This document shows positions 32,466 to 40,485 of a stretch of 64,000 nucleotides of DNA, in pieces. This stretch comes from an uncultured Spirochaetales bacterium (GTDB lineage: Bacteria > Spirochaetota > Spirochaetia > Sphaerochaetales > Sphaerochaetaceae). The stretch's first letter is position 1, and every line of letters begins with the position of its first letter. The notes beneath the pieces were generated by a model. It was not told where the DNA came from, did not search any database, and saw only the letters and a program-made list of their open reading frames with translations. The translations under genes were made by a program, and so were the position numbers. The stretch covers positions 23,184-87,183 of the forward strand of contig CALXXN010000008.1 of assembly GCA_944392695.1 (NCBI GenBank), in the 5' to 3' direction.

Positions 32466-34538
32466 TCAGAGCGAGAGTGCTTCACGCAGGCATTCCTCCT
32501 GGCTGTTGAGGGCCTTTGCGAAGTCCTTGACCTTGCTGTAGCCGCCGTTGCTGCCCATCCTCCGTGCCTTGACGTTGTCACCTTCTACGAGTGAGAGGAT
32601 GTGCAGGACACGCTTCTTGACCTGCGGGTCGAGGATGGGGGTGGCGATTTCGACACGTTTCTGGAGGTTGCGTGTCATCAGGTCTGCCGATGATATGTAG
32701 ACACGCTCCTCCCCTTCCTTGCCGAAGCAGTAGATCCTGGAGTGTTCGAGGAAGCGTCCGACTATGCTGGTCACTGTTATGTTCTCAGTGAGCCCTGGCA
32801 CGCCAGGGACGAGGCAGCAGATGCCCCTCACTACAAGTGATACCGACACTCCTGCCTGGGAGGCCTCGATCAGCTTGTCCATCGACTCCTTGTCTGTCAG
32901 GGAGTTGAACTTTGCCCGGATCACGCCTTCCTTGCCCTTGGCTATCTCAGCATCAATCTCCTTCATCAGGCCCGGCTCGAGCGAGTAGGGGGCGACGAGG
33001 AGGCGCTTGTATGAACACTCGACGTTCAGCGTCGCGAGGTTGCGGAAGAAGGCGGCACCGTCTTCCCCAATCTCCTGGTCGGCCGTGATGAGATTGAGGT
33101 CAGTGTACTGCTTGGCGGTCGATTCGTTGTAGTTGCCTGTCCCGAGGTGGGTGATGTAGTGGATGCCGTCCTCGTCCTCGAGTGTTATCGAGATGATCTT
33201 CGAGTGTACCTTGTAGTCTTCGACACCGTAGAAGACAGTGCAACCAGCATCACGGAGCATGTCGGCGTTGTAGAGGTTGTTCTCCTCATCAAAGCGTGCT
33301 GCGAGCTCCATGACTGCGACGACCTCCTTGCCGTTCTCCGCCGCCTTGCGCAGGGCTTCGACGATGCGGCTCCTGGATGCCAGGCGGTAGATCGTGATCT
33401 TGATGGATGTGACACGTTGGTCTCCTGCCGCCTGTTCGAGCAGCCTGAGCAGTACATCCATGCTTTGATAGGGGTAGGCGAGGAAGATGTCGCGGTGCTT
33501 CACTTCTGCGATCAGGTCGTTCGTGGAAGCCAGGGCCCGTGGTGTCACGGGCTTGTAGGCAGGGAAGCGCATGGCCGACACGGTCTCGTAATCGAACTCA
33601 TCGCCCAGGCGGAACATGAACTTGTAGTCGAAACAACCTTGCACCTGGAAGACATGTGACCTCTTCACTCCGACCGTCTTCAGCAGGAAGCTCTTGAGGG
33701 CCTCGCTGAGGGCTGTGGTCTCAAGCCGGATCACATCACCCTTCGTACGGCCTTCGACACGTGTCTGAATCAGGCGGGAGAAGTCGAAGCCGAATTCATC
33801 ATCCTCCGCGTCCTCGATCGAGGCATCGAAGTCGGCGTTGCGCGTGACGCGGATCAGTGCCTTCTCCTTGAGCGTGAAGCCTGGGAAGACCTTGTCGGCG
33901 TATGCAGACAAGAGCTCTTCCGAGAGGACGAGGTGCTTCTTCTTACCACCTGGTATGTGGATCAGGCGCGGTGTGGTCAGGTGCATTGATGCCACGCCGA
34001 AGAGCTGCCGCCCCTTGCGTTCGAGGGAGACGACGAGGTAGGTGCGCAGGTTCTCAAAGCGGTAGAGAGGGTGCTTCGTATCCAGGACCATGGGGTTGAC
34101 CCGTGGCAGGATCTCCTTCTCGAAGGCTTCCATGGCGGCAGGCTTCTGCCGCTCTGAGAGGTCCTTCGCCCTCATGATGTCCACGCCCTTGTCGTAGAGT
34201 TCAGTCCTCAGGAAGCGCCAGGTCTCGTTGGAGAGCTTGTAGAGGGATGGAAGGAGTGAGAGCACCAGGTCTGTCTGCTCCTTGGCGGTGAGACCCGTCT
34301 TGTTCTCCCTTTCCCCTGGGTCCTTCTCCATCTGGTTCTGCATCGTGCCGAGGCGGACCTGGATGAACTCATCGAGGTTGGAGGTGAAGATTGATAGGAA
34401 CTTGCACCTCTCAAGCAGTGGGTTCGTCAGGTCCATTGCCTGGTCGAGGACCCTCTTGTCGAAGGCAAGCCAGCTCAGCTCACGGTTCATGTAGGGGCCT
34501 TTTATGCCCTGTGGTGGGACGATGGCATTTTTAGGCAT
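32466..34538 (-). CDS. ppk: Polyphosphate kinase 1
   Basis: 690 residues, standard PPK1 length. Builds polyphosphate reversibly from ATP. N-terminal YMNRELSWLAFDKRVLDQA is the family hallmark. The autophosphorylated His is in KVHSKIISITLED followed by THLGTGNYNESTAKQYTDLNL (about 430-470); the second conserved His is in LEHSRIYCFG (about 585). GAGAGGAT precedes ATG 34538, four bases after the stop of the Ppx/GppA-like gene. Third gene of the pfk-ppx-ppk operon. Confidence 0.96.
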   Translation of the reverse strand: MPKNAIVPPQGIKGPYMNRELSWLAFDKRVLDQAMDLTNPLLERCKFLSIFTSNLDEFIQVRLGTMQNQMEKDPGERENKTGLTAKEQTDLVLSLLPSLYKLSNETWRFLRTELYDKGVDIMRAKDLSERQKPAAMEAFEKEILPRVNPMVLDTKHPLYRFENLRTYLVVSLERKGRQLFGVASMHLTTPRLIHIPGGKKKHLVLSEELLSAYADKVFPGFTLKEKALIRVTRNADFDASIEDAEDDEFGFDFSRLIQTRVEGRTKGDVIRLETTALSEALKSFLLKTVGVKRSHVFQVQGCFDYKFMFRLGDEFDYETVSAMRFPAYKPVTPRALASTNDLIAEVKHRDIFLAYPYQSMDVLLRLLEQAAGDQRVTSIKITIYRLASRSRIVEALRKAAENGKEVVAVMELAARFDEENNLYNADMLRDAGCTVFYGVEDYKVHSKIISITLEDEDGIHYITHLGTGNYNESTAKQYTDLNLITADQEIGEDGAAFFRNLATLNVECSYKRLLVAPYSLEPGLMKEIDAEIAKGKEGVIRAKFNSLTDKESMDKLIEASQAGVSVSLVVRGICCLVPGVPGLTENITVTSIVGRFLEHSRIYCFGKEGEERVYISSADLMTRNLQKRVEIATPILDPQVKKRVLHILSLVEGDNVKARRMGSNGGYSKVKDFAKALNSQEECLREALSL

Positions 34539-34542
34539 CTGT

Positions 34543-35472
34543 CTATCCTCTCAGGTCGAGGCCCTTGGCCTCCCTCCTTCCTGTGACAATCTGTTTCAGG
34601 GCGCCTTCCTTGACGCCCAGGTCTGAGATGATGATGTTGCTGACGCCGAAGCGCTTCAAGAGCTCCTTGGCGAGTATGGCGGTCGGGACCACCTGCGCCA
34701 TCAGCTCAGGGACGCTGCGCAGGATCATGAGTGAGCGTCCTCCATCCTGTTTCACCAGGTACTTCACCAGCTTCTTCAGCTTCTTGTACTGGATTATCTT
34801 CTCTCCATGCTGGTGCGAGATCTTGAAATACTCGGCATAGAGCTGGTAGAGCGCCCAGCTGTACACACCAGCAAGGACAGCGTTCGAGAAGAATCCTTCC
34901 TCTGGTATGTTCGCCTCATCGAGCGCCCTCCTGACATCCTCCTTGATCGCCTTGGCCTCCTCCTTGGAGGGGATGACCTCGCTGACATGCTCCTTCCCAA
35001 GCCCGAGGGGGCCGACAGGAATCGAGCAGAGGTAGTTTGAGAAGCTGTAGAGCTTGAGCGAGAGCGAGCCGAAGTCCGCCAGCACACAACGTGGGAGTAT
35101 GTTGTAGCGCTCGTTGGCTTCAAGCCTTGCATCGCCTTCATCAGCCGCATCAAGGCGTATGATGTCGAGGCCGAGCTTCCCTCCGACGGAGTCGATCAGC
35201 TCATCCCATTGGGCCACGGACGAGATCGTCGATGAGGCGATCGCGTACACAAGGTCGACATCGTTGCTCCGGCAGTAGTCGATCATGGCTTCTGCCGACT
35301 CCATGACCTCGAGTTTCTCAACATCGTTCAAGACGCGGCCCTCGTAGACCGAGGTCGAGAAGGAGAGGGGTGTGCGCTCTGTGCACAGCGACTCCATCTT
35401 ACGCCCCTCGATCCTGGCGATCAGGAGCGAGATTGATGAGGCTGAGAAGTCGATGATGGCGTATTTCCTCAT
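34543..35472 (-). CDS. Ppx/GppA-like ASKHA phosphatase
   Basis: 309 residues. The N-terminal AIIDFSASSISLLIARIEG is a phosphate-1 loop of the sugar-kinase/Hsp70/actin fold, changed from the usual IDxGSNSxRL. The phosphate-2 region VLADFGSLSLKLYSF and the IPVGPLGLGKEHV segment resemble exopolyphosphatase/guanosine pentaphosphatase proteins. The C-terminal HD-like extension of full Ppx enzymes is absent. Four-base overlap with pfk and four bases to ppk mean one operon. Polyphosphate or (p)ppGpp hydrolysis is likely, but loss of the Gly-Ser in both loops leaves activity uncertain. Confidence 0.75.
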   Translation of the reverse strand: MRKYAIIDFSASSISLLIARIEGRKMESLCTERTPLSFSTSVYEGRVLNDVEKLEVMESAEAMIDYCRSNDVDLVYAIASSTISSVAQWDELIDSVGGKLGLDIIRLDAADEGDARLEANERYNILPRCVLADFGSLSLKLYSFSNYLCSIPVGPLGLGKEHVSEVIPSKEEAKAIKEDVRRALDEANIPEEGFFSNAVLAGVYSWALYQLYAEYFKISHQHGEKIIQYKKLKKLVKYLVKQDGGRSLMILRSVPELMAQVVPTAILAKELLKRFGVSNIIISDLGVKEGALKQIVTGRREAKGLDLRG

Positions 35473-36557
35473 TTTATCCCCTTGAACTTGCGGCCATCGC
35501 CAAAGGATATGCCTATCGAACGGGCAACATTGACCATCTGGTGGTCCTCCTGGACGTACTTGGTCTTGCCTGCGACATCGGAGAGCCAGTTGTAGGTGAC
35601 TGCGTTGTTCTGGATGGCGACGGTCGTTCCGAAGTTGCCTTCCTGTACGAGCTTGCCGGCAAACGATCCGATCTCAGTGGAGATCAGGCGGTCATAAGGA
35701 GAAGGGCTGCCACCACGCTGCAGGTGTCCAATCACGACAGTGCGTGTCTCGACACCGACATTGTCCTGGATGTAGCGGGCGAGTGATGAGGTCGCTGTGA
35801 CATCACCACCGCGCTTCTCGATCCTCTCGGCTTTCTTCATCCCCGCCTCTTCCTTGCTCATCGCTCCTTCTGCGATTGCGATGATGGTGAAGTCCTTGCC
35901 ACTCTTGTAACGCTTGGCGACGGTCTTGCACACTTCATCTGGGTCGTAGGGGAGTTCTGGGATCAGGATGATGTCGGCGCCACCTGCGATGCCGGAATAG
36001 AGCGTCAACCAACCGACCTTGTTGCCCATGATCTCGACAAGCATCGTTCGTCCATGGCTGGCTGCCGTCGTATGGATCCTGTCTATGCACTCAGTGTCGA
36101 TGTCGACCGCGCTATGGAAGCCGAAAGTGATGTCTGTGCCCCAGATATCGTTGTCAATCGTCTTGGGCAGTCCGATCACATTGCAACCAGCTTCTGAGAG
36201 CAGCCCTGCCGTCTTGTGCGTCCCCGCACCACCGAGGGTCACCAGGAGGTCGAGCTTCATCTTCTTGTAGTTCTTGACCATCTGTTCAAGCCTGGTCTGC
36301 CCGTTCTGTTCCTCCTTGGTCATTTCCTTGAAGGGCTGGCGCGAGGTGCCGAGTATGGTGCCTCCCAGTGTCAGGATGCCGGAGAAGTCGGATTCCTTCA
36401 TGACCTTCGACTCCCCACTGATCAGTCCACGGTAACCGTCGGAGATGCCGAGGATCTCCGCATCCGGAATCTGGTTGTAGATGTACTTGGCGAAGCCCCT
36501 GATGACTGCGTTCAGACCCGGGCAGTCGCCGCCTGCTGTCAAAATTCCAATTCTCAT
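35469..36557 (-). CDS. 6-phosphofructokinase with an unusual donor-site motif
   Basis: 362 residues. Phosphorylates fructose 6-phosphate in glycolysis. LTAGGDCPGLNAVIRG (about 6-21), PKTIDNDIWGTD (about 130), MGNKVGWLT and IGHLQRGGSPSPYDR are family motifs. The donor-selecting loop reads LGGAGTHKT where ATP enzymes have GGDGS and pyrophosphate enzymes GGDDS. The Lys of PKTIDND is typical of pyrophosphate or mixed-substrate enzymes, while the second Gly is ATP-like. The Mg-binding Asp of the loop is Ala. The donor (ATP, pyrophosphate or polyphosphate) is therefore open. AAGGAG precedes ATG 36557. First gene of the pfk-ppx-ppk operon. Confidence 0.9.
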   Translation of the reverse strand: MRIGILTAGGDCPGLNAVIRGFAKYIYNQIPDAEILGISDGYRGLISGESKVMKESDFSGILTLGGTILGTSRQPFKEMTKEEQNGQTRLEQMVKNYKKMKLDLLVTLGGAGTHKTAGLLSEAGCNVIGLPKTIDNDIWGTDITFGFHSAVDIDTECIDRIHTTAASHGRTMLVEIMGNKVGWLTLYSGIAGGADIILIPELPYDPDEVCKTVAKRYKSGKDFTIIAIAEGAMSKEEAGMKKAERIEKRGGDVTATSSLARYIQDNVGVETRTVVIGHLQRGGSPSPYDRLISTEIGSFAGKLVQEGNFGTTVAIQNNAVTYNWLSDVAGKTKYVQEDHQMVNVARSIGISFGDGRKFKGIK

Positions 36558-36574
36558 GCCTTGTCTCTCCTTTT

Positions 36575-36603
36575 TTCCTAACAGTCTAGCAGGCTTTTAT
36601 CAA
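36575..36603 (-). promoter_or_regulatory. Promoter of the pfk-ppx-ppk operon
   Basis: On the minus strand TTGATA (36603-36598), 17-base spacer, TAGGAA (36580-36575), about 18 bases before ATG 36557. Confidence 0.4.
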
Positions 36604-36619
36604 TCAGGGGAGATTGATA
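36598..36619. promoter_or_regulatory. Perfect inverted repeat at the pfk promoter (candidate operator)
   Basis: TATCAATC (36598-36605), six bases, GATTGATA (36612-36619). The left arm contains the pfk -35 hexamer, and the repeat also lies just upstream of the divergent promoter at 36643. Confidence 0.55.
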
Positions 36620-36642
36620 TGGATGTGAAATCTATGTGAGGA

Positions 36643-36671
36643 GTGACTCAGGAAGGGTGCTTTGCTAAGAT
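36643..36671 (+). promoter_or_regulatory. Promoter predicting a leaderless mRNA (membrane protein)
   Basis: GTGACT (36643-36648), 17-base spacer, TAAGAT (36666-36671), seven bases, then ATG 36679. No Shine-Dalgarno site. Confidence 0.52.
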
Positions 36672-36678
36672 TCATGCC

Positions 36679-37413
36679 ATGGATACACGCTTGCCATTGA
36701 TGCTTTTCGCCCTGGCCCATGGCCTGGGTTTCCATATCCTCTCATCTTCGAAACCTGAGAGGAAGGCCTGGCGCCTTGCCGTTGAAATCCTGCTCTACAT
36801 GCTCGCCGTGGCAGTGGTCTTCTCACCCATCCTGGACCAGGTCACAATCATCTACGCAGGGCTCCTGTGCGCCGCCCACCTGGTCCTGGCCGTGACGCTG
36901 TACATCGTCATGCGCCTGGTCAAGTCCGACAAGGGCAGGGCCATCGCCTTCTACACTGAGGAAGCGCTGATGTTCATCATCATGTCAGCACTCGCCTTCC
37001 TCTACACAGTGCGCTGGGAGTACTTCGAGCCTTGGCGCGAGGTCCGTTTCTTCCTTGACGCCTATGGGCTGGAGTGGCAGCAGGTCACTGCCTTCCTCTT
37101 CATGGTGGTGTATATCACACGCCCATCGAACCGCTTCATACGCATCCTCCTTCCCGCACTCGACACTGAGGAGGAGGGCAGGCCCCGGATCCCTGGCTGG
37201 ATTGTTGGTGCTGTTGAAAGGCTTTTCTACTGCATCCTGGCATTCCAGGGCTCCTGGATCGCCTTCGCCATCCTCTTTTTGGCGAAGTGCGCCCTCTTCT
37301 GCCCACTGATCCGGAAGGACGGGGCCTATGGCATGAGGCTCTATGTGGGCTCGATGCTCAGCGCCCTTTGCACCATACCAGTGGTCATCCTTGCCAGGCC
37401 CTACATCTTGTGA
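36679..37413 (+). CDS. Integral membrane protein of unknown function
   Basis: 244 residues with about seven hydrophobic segments (RLPLMLFALAHGLGFHIL, AVEILLYMLAVAVVFSPIL, IIYAGLLCAAHLVLAVTLYI, ALMFIIMSALAFLYTV, VTAFLFMVVYI, RLFYCILAFQGSWIAFAILF and YVGSMLSALCTIPVVILA). A hydrophilic loop around residues 145-175 contains NRFIRILLPALDTEEEGRPR. No family is recognised and there is no transport signature. The longer frame from GTG 36643 would cover the promoter and adds no family match; ATG 36679 is preferred. Divergent from pfk. Confidence 0.7.
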   Translation: MDTRLPLMLFALAHGLGFHILSSSKPERKAWRLAVEILLYMLAVAVVFSPILDQVTIIYAGLLCAAHLVLAVTLYIVMRLVKSDKGRAIAFYTEEALMFIIMSALAFLYTVRWEYFEPWREVRFFLDAYGLEWQQVTAFLFMVVYITRPSNRFIRILLPALDTEEEGRPRIPGWIVGAVERLFYCILAFQGSWIAFAILFLAKCALFCPLIRKDGAYGMRLYVGSMLSALCTIPVVILARPYIL

Positions 37414-37423
37414 AGACAACAAA

Positions 37424-37450
37424 GGACCCCATCCGTTGTGGGTGGGGCCC
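37424..37450. terminator. Bidirectional hairpin between convergent genes
   Basis: 11-position stem (37424-37434 with 37440-37450; one mismatch, one T-G pair) with loop GTTGT between the membrane protein gene and the secreted repeat protein gene. Confidence 0.6.
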
Positions 37451-37473
37451 ATGAAGAGACTCTGCTTCAAGTC

Positions 37474-38643
37474 CTACTTGACGGTCAGTGAGAAGGTGCT
37501 CGTGAAGCTGTTCCCATCTCCATCCGTCATTGTGACCGTGATGGGGAGCTGGGTGCCTGAGGCGCAGTCAGAGGCGACGACGATCTTCGTCCCACGTAGT
37601 ATGTAATCCTCTCCAGCCCTCATCGTCCTGAGACGGGCTGATGTGTTCATGAGCGTGACCTGGTCGCTGTCACTTGAGACCTTGATGGTCACATCATGCA
37701 AGTCCTCAGTGCCGCTGTTTGACAATGTGAAGGTCAGTGGTACCTGTGTCGAGACTGGAATTGATGCGATGTCATAGTAGCCGCAGTTCAGCTCGCTGGC
37801 CTCTGCCTTGATGTAGAGGGCCTGGAAGGCGGCTCCCATGCCACGGACAGTGTATTCCGTATCCTCTGGAGAGAGGTACTGGCCACTTGTCGGGTCGTAC
37901 CAACCTTCGAAGATGGCACCTTCCAGCGTGGCGGGGCTTGGAACCTCGATCACATCACCATCGGCGACATCGCTGAAGGTCTTGCTGTCGTTCGTGTAGC
38001 TGTCAGTGAAGCTGACCTGGGATGAGTAGATCGCGTAGAGCGTCTGGTCGGTGTAGGACATGGTGATCGTCTCACCAGGGGCGTAGAGCACTTCATCAGG
38101 CGTGATGCCCCAGCCTGTCAGCACGCCTGCGACCGAGGCGTTGCCACCAAGCTGCTCGTTGGTCGGGAGCGTGACATCGCTGCCAGGGGCGACGGAGACG
38201 CTGCGGGTGTAGGAGCGTGAATATCCTTCACCTGAGACAGAGGTCGTCAGTGTCAGCACAGGGTGGTAGTAGGCGCTGTTCTCATAGAGCCACTGCGCCC
38301 ATTCGGATGCTTGGTCGCTGCCGCTGTTGACAATCGCGGTGAGCAGTGCGTCCGTATCTGCTTTCGAGAGCCTGTAGCTTGACAGCTCCCTCATGTCCGC
38401 ACGTGTGTTCGCATAGAGCTGGCGGTCGTTCTTCTGTATGGCCTTGTCCAGGTCGTCCTGGAGGTCCTCCATCTCCTTGGCGACCTTCTCCTGCATGTTG
38501 CCATAGGCATCAACCGCCTCCTGTACAGAGCCGGCTGTGACAGCCGCCTGGAAATCTTCATAAAGGTCCTGTGCCGAGGCGGCGAAGAGGGCTGGGACCG
38601 TGATCAGAAGGATCAATAGTACTGATAAGGCTTTCCTTTTCAT
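37474..38643 (-). CDS. Secreted protein with Listeria-Bacteroides-type repeats
   Basis: 389 residues with a Sec signal peptide (MKRKALSVLLILLITVPALF, cut after AAS). Residues about 25-105 form a charged coiled coil (NMQEKVAKEMEDLQDDLDKA). Two InlB-B-like repeats follow (LTGWGITPDEVLYAPGETIT, about 180; IFEGWYDPTSGQYLSPEDTE, about 245). The rest (about 295-389) is an immunoglobulin/CARDB-like beta domain (VPLTFTLSNSGTEDLHDVTI). An envelope or surface role is likely; no enzyme motif. ATG 38643 follows AAGGAG; the longer frame overlaps the promoter. Confidence 0.75.
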   Translation of the reverse strand: MKRKALSVLLILLITVPALFAASAQDLYEDFQAAVTAGSVQEAVDAYGNMQEKVAKEMEDLQDDLDKAIQKNDRQLYANTRADMRELSSYRLSKADTDALLTAIVNSGSDQASEWAQWLYENSAYYHPVLTLTTSVSGEGYSRSYTRSVSVAPGSDVTLPTNEQLGGNASVAGVLTGWGITPDEVLYAPGETITMSYTDQTLYAIYSSQVSFTDSYTNDSKTFSDVADGDVIEVPSPATLEGAIFEGWYDPTSGQYLSPEDTEYTVRGMGAAFQALYIKAEASELNCGYYDIASIPVSTQVPLTFTLSNSGTEDLHDVTIKVSSDSDQVTLMNTSARLRTMRAGEDYILRGTKIVVASDCASGTQLPITVTMTDGDGNSFTSTFSLTVK

Positions 38644-38667
38644 TGTGATGATCTCCTTTCGACGCAA

Positions 38668-38696
38668 TTGATAACCCTTCAGATGGCGGAATTCAA
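38668..38696 (-). promoter_or_regulatory. Promoter of the secreted repeat protein gene
   Basis: On the minus strand TTGAAT (38696-38691), 17-base spacer, TATCAA (38673-38668), 24 bases before ATG 38643. Confidence 0.45.
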
Positions 38697-38809
38697 ATGT
38701 ATTTTCGGTGAAGCGGCCCACTTCACCACAAATACACAAAGCTGACAAATTGTCATTGCACGGGCTTCAAGGAAGCTTCATGTCCAACAGGTGGGCGGGG
38801 CTGTCTTTG

Positions 38810-38838
38810 TTGCCTTTTTCACCTGATTGCTACAGAAT
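38810..38838 (+). promoter_or_regulatory. Candidate leaderless promoter of the ACT-protein operon
   Basis: TTGCCT (38810-38815), 17-base spacer, CAGAAT (38833-38838), seven bases, then GTG 38846. Confidence 0.4.
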
Positions 38839-38845
38839 CCAAGGC

Positions 38846-39118
38846 GTGAACAAGTCAATCATTACCGTAGTCGGGAAGGACCAGGTCGGCATCATCGCCA
38901 AGGTCTGCACCTTCCTCGCAGAGAACAATGTCAACATACTCGACATCAGCCAGACGATCGTCGATGGGTTCTTCAACATGATGATGATCGCCGACACAGA
39001 CAAGGCCTCTGTCGAGTTCCTCACCCTCTCCGAGGGGCTTGAGGCCCTTGGCGCCTCGATGGGTTGCATCATCAAACTCCAGCGTGAGGACATCTTCAAC
39101 CAGATGCAGAGGATTTGA
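38846..39118 (+). CDS. ACT-domain protein, UPF0237 family
   Basis: 90 residues, one ACT domain: [20 protein letters not shown] then [14 protein letters not shown], with the Gly and small residues that line ligand sites in amino-acid-sensing ACT domains. The family (UPF0237) is nearly always followed by a UPF0210/DUF711 gene, as here three bases later. Its function is not established; a small-molecule sensor for its partner is inferred. GTG 38846 is chosen because ACT similarity begins exactly there; the frame is open upstream to 38708 but without family similarity. Confidence 0.85.
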   Translation: MNKSIITVVGKDQVGIIAKVCTFLAENNVNILDISQTIVDGFFNMMMIADTDKASVEFLTLSEGLEALGASMGCIIKLQREDIFNQMQRI

Positions 39119-39120
39119 GC

Positions 39121-40485
39121 ATGATCAACATCAACGAGGTCATTGAGACCAACACGATGATCGAGAAGGAGAACCTGGATGTCCGCACCGTAACGATGGG
39201 CATCAACCTCCTGGACTGTGCGAGTGACAACATCGAACGTCTGAACGAGAGGATCTTCGACAAGATCACCACCCTCGCACACGACCTGGTCAGGACGGCA
39301 TCCTGCATAGAGCGTGAGTTCGCCATCCCAATTGTCAACAAGCGCATCAGTGTCACCCCGATCTCCCTCGTGGGCGCATCCGCCTGCCACAGCATCGATG
39401 ACTATGTCTCAATCGCCAAGACCCTCGACAGGGCCGCAGCGAAGGTAGGTGTCAATTTCCTAGGCGGCTTCTCCGCCCTTCCTTCAAAGGGGATGACGCG
39501 TTCAGAGGAGCTGCTGATCCGTTCCATCCCACGCGCCCTTGCCGAGACGAAGGCGGTCTGCTCTTCTGTCAACCTCGCTTCGACCAAGACAGGCATCAAC
39601 ATGGATGCCGTCCTACTGATGGGGCGCATGATCAAGGAGACTGCCGCGCTCACGGCCGACCAGGACTCGATCGGCTGTGCTAAGCTCGTCGTCTTCTGCA
39701 ACGCCCCAGATGACAATCCATTCATGGCAGGCGCCTTCCATGGGGTCAGTGAGAGCGATGCTGTGATCAATGTTGGTGTCTCTGGCCCTGGTGTCATCAA
39801 GACAGCCCTTGAGTCTGTCAAGGGCGCTGACTTCGGAACGCTGTGCGAGAAGATCAAGAAAACAGCCTTCAAGATCACGCGCCTGGGTCAGCTTGTCGCC
39901 CAGGAGGCTTCAAGGAGGCTCGACATCCCCTTTGGCATCGTCGACCTCTCCCTGGCGCCGACCCCTGCCGTTGGTGATTCGATTGCCGAGATCCTCGAGG
40001 TCATGGGACTGGAGAAGGCGGGAGCCCCTGGGACTACGGCAGCGATCGCACTCTTGAATGACCAGGTGAAGAAGGGTGGCATCATGGCTTCCAGCTATGT
40101 TGGAGGCCTCTCGGGTGCTTTCATCCCTGTGAGCGAGGACCATGGCATGATCGAGGCTGCCAGTTGTGGCGCCCTGACAATAGAGAAGCTAGAGGCCATG
40201 ACCTGTGTCTGCTCTGTCGGCCTTGACATGATCGCCATCCCCGGAGACACACCTGCGACGACGATCAGTGGTGTCATCGCGGATGAGATGGCGATCGGCA
40301 TGGTCAACCAGAAGACGACAGCTGTGCGCATCATCCCTGTTGCTGGCAAGGATGTCGGTGGGCAGGCTGAGTTCGGAGGACTCCTGGGAACAGCCCCTGT
40401 CATGGCGGTCAACCGCTTCAGTTGCGCAGACTTCGTCTCACGTGGAGGACGTATCCCGGCTCCTGTCCACAGTTTCAAGAACTGA
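39121..40485 (+). CDS. DUF711/UPF0210 family protein
   Basis: 454 residues, a conserved protein of unknown function, in databases often labelled PFL-family because of remote similarity to glycyl-radical enzymes. Visible conserved segments: [72 protein letters not shown], and near the end [20 protein letters not shown] followed by VRIIPVAGK. There is no signal peptide. ATG 39121 follows GAGGA and lies three bases after the ACT gene. The next gene starts on its stop codon. No enzymatic activity should be assumed. Confidence 0.88.
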   Translation: MININEVIETNTMIEKENLDVRTVTMGINLLDCASDNIERLNERIFDKITTLAHDLVRTASCIEREFAIPIVNKRISVTPISLVGASACHSIDDYVSIAKTLDRAAAKVGVNFLGGFSALPSKGMTRSEELLIRSIPRALAETKAVCSSVNLASTKTGINMDAVLLMGRMIKETAALTADQDSIGCAKLVVFCNAPDDNPFMAGAFHGVSESDAVINVGVSGPGVIKTALESVKGADFGTLCEKIKKTAFKITRLGQLVAQEASRRLDIPFGIVDLSLAPTPAVGDSIAEILEVMGLEKAGAPGTTAAIALLNDQVKKGGIMASSYVGGLSGAFIPVSEDHGMIEAASCGALTIEKLEAMTCVCSVGLDMIAIPGDTPATTISGVIADEMAIGMVNQKTTAVRIIPVAGKDVGGQAEFGGLLGTAPVMAVNRFSCADFVSRGGRIPAPVHSFKN

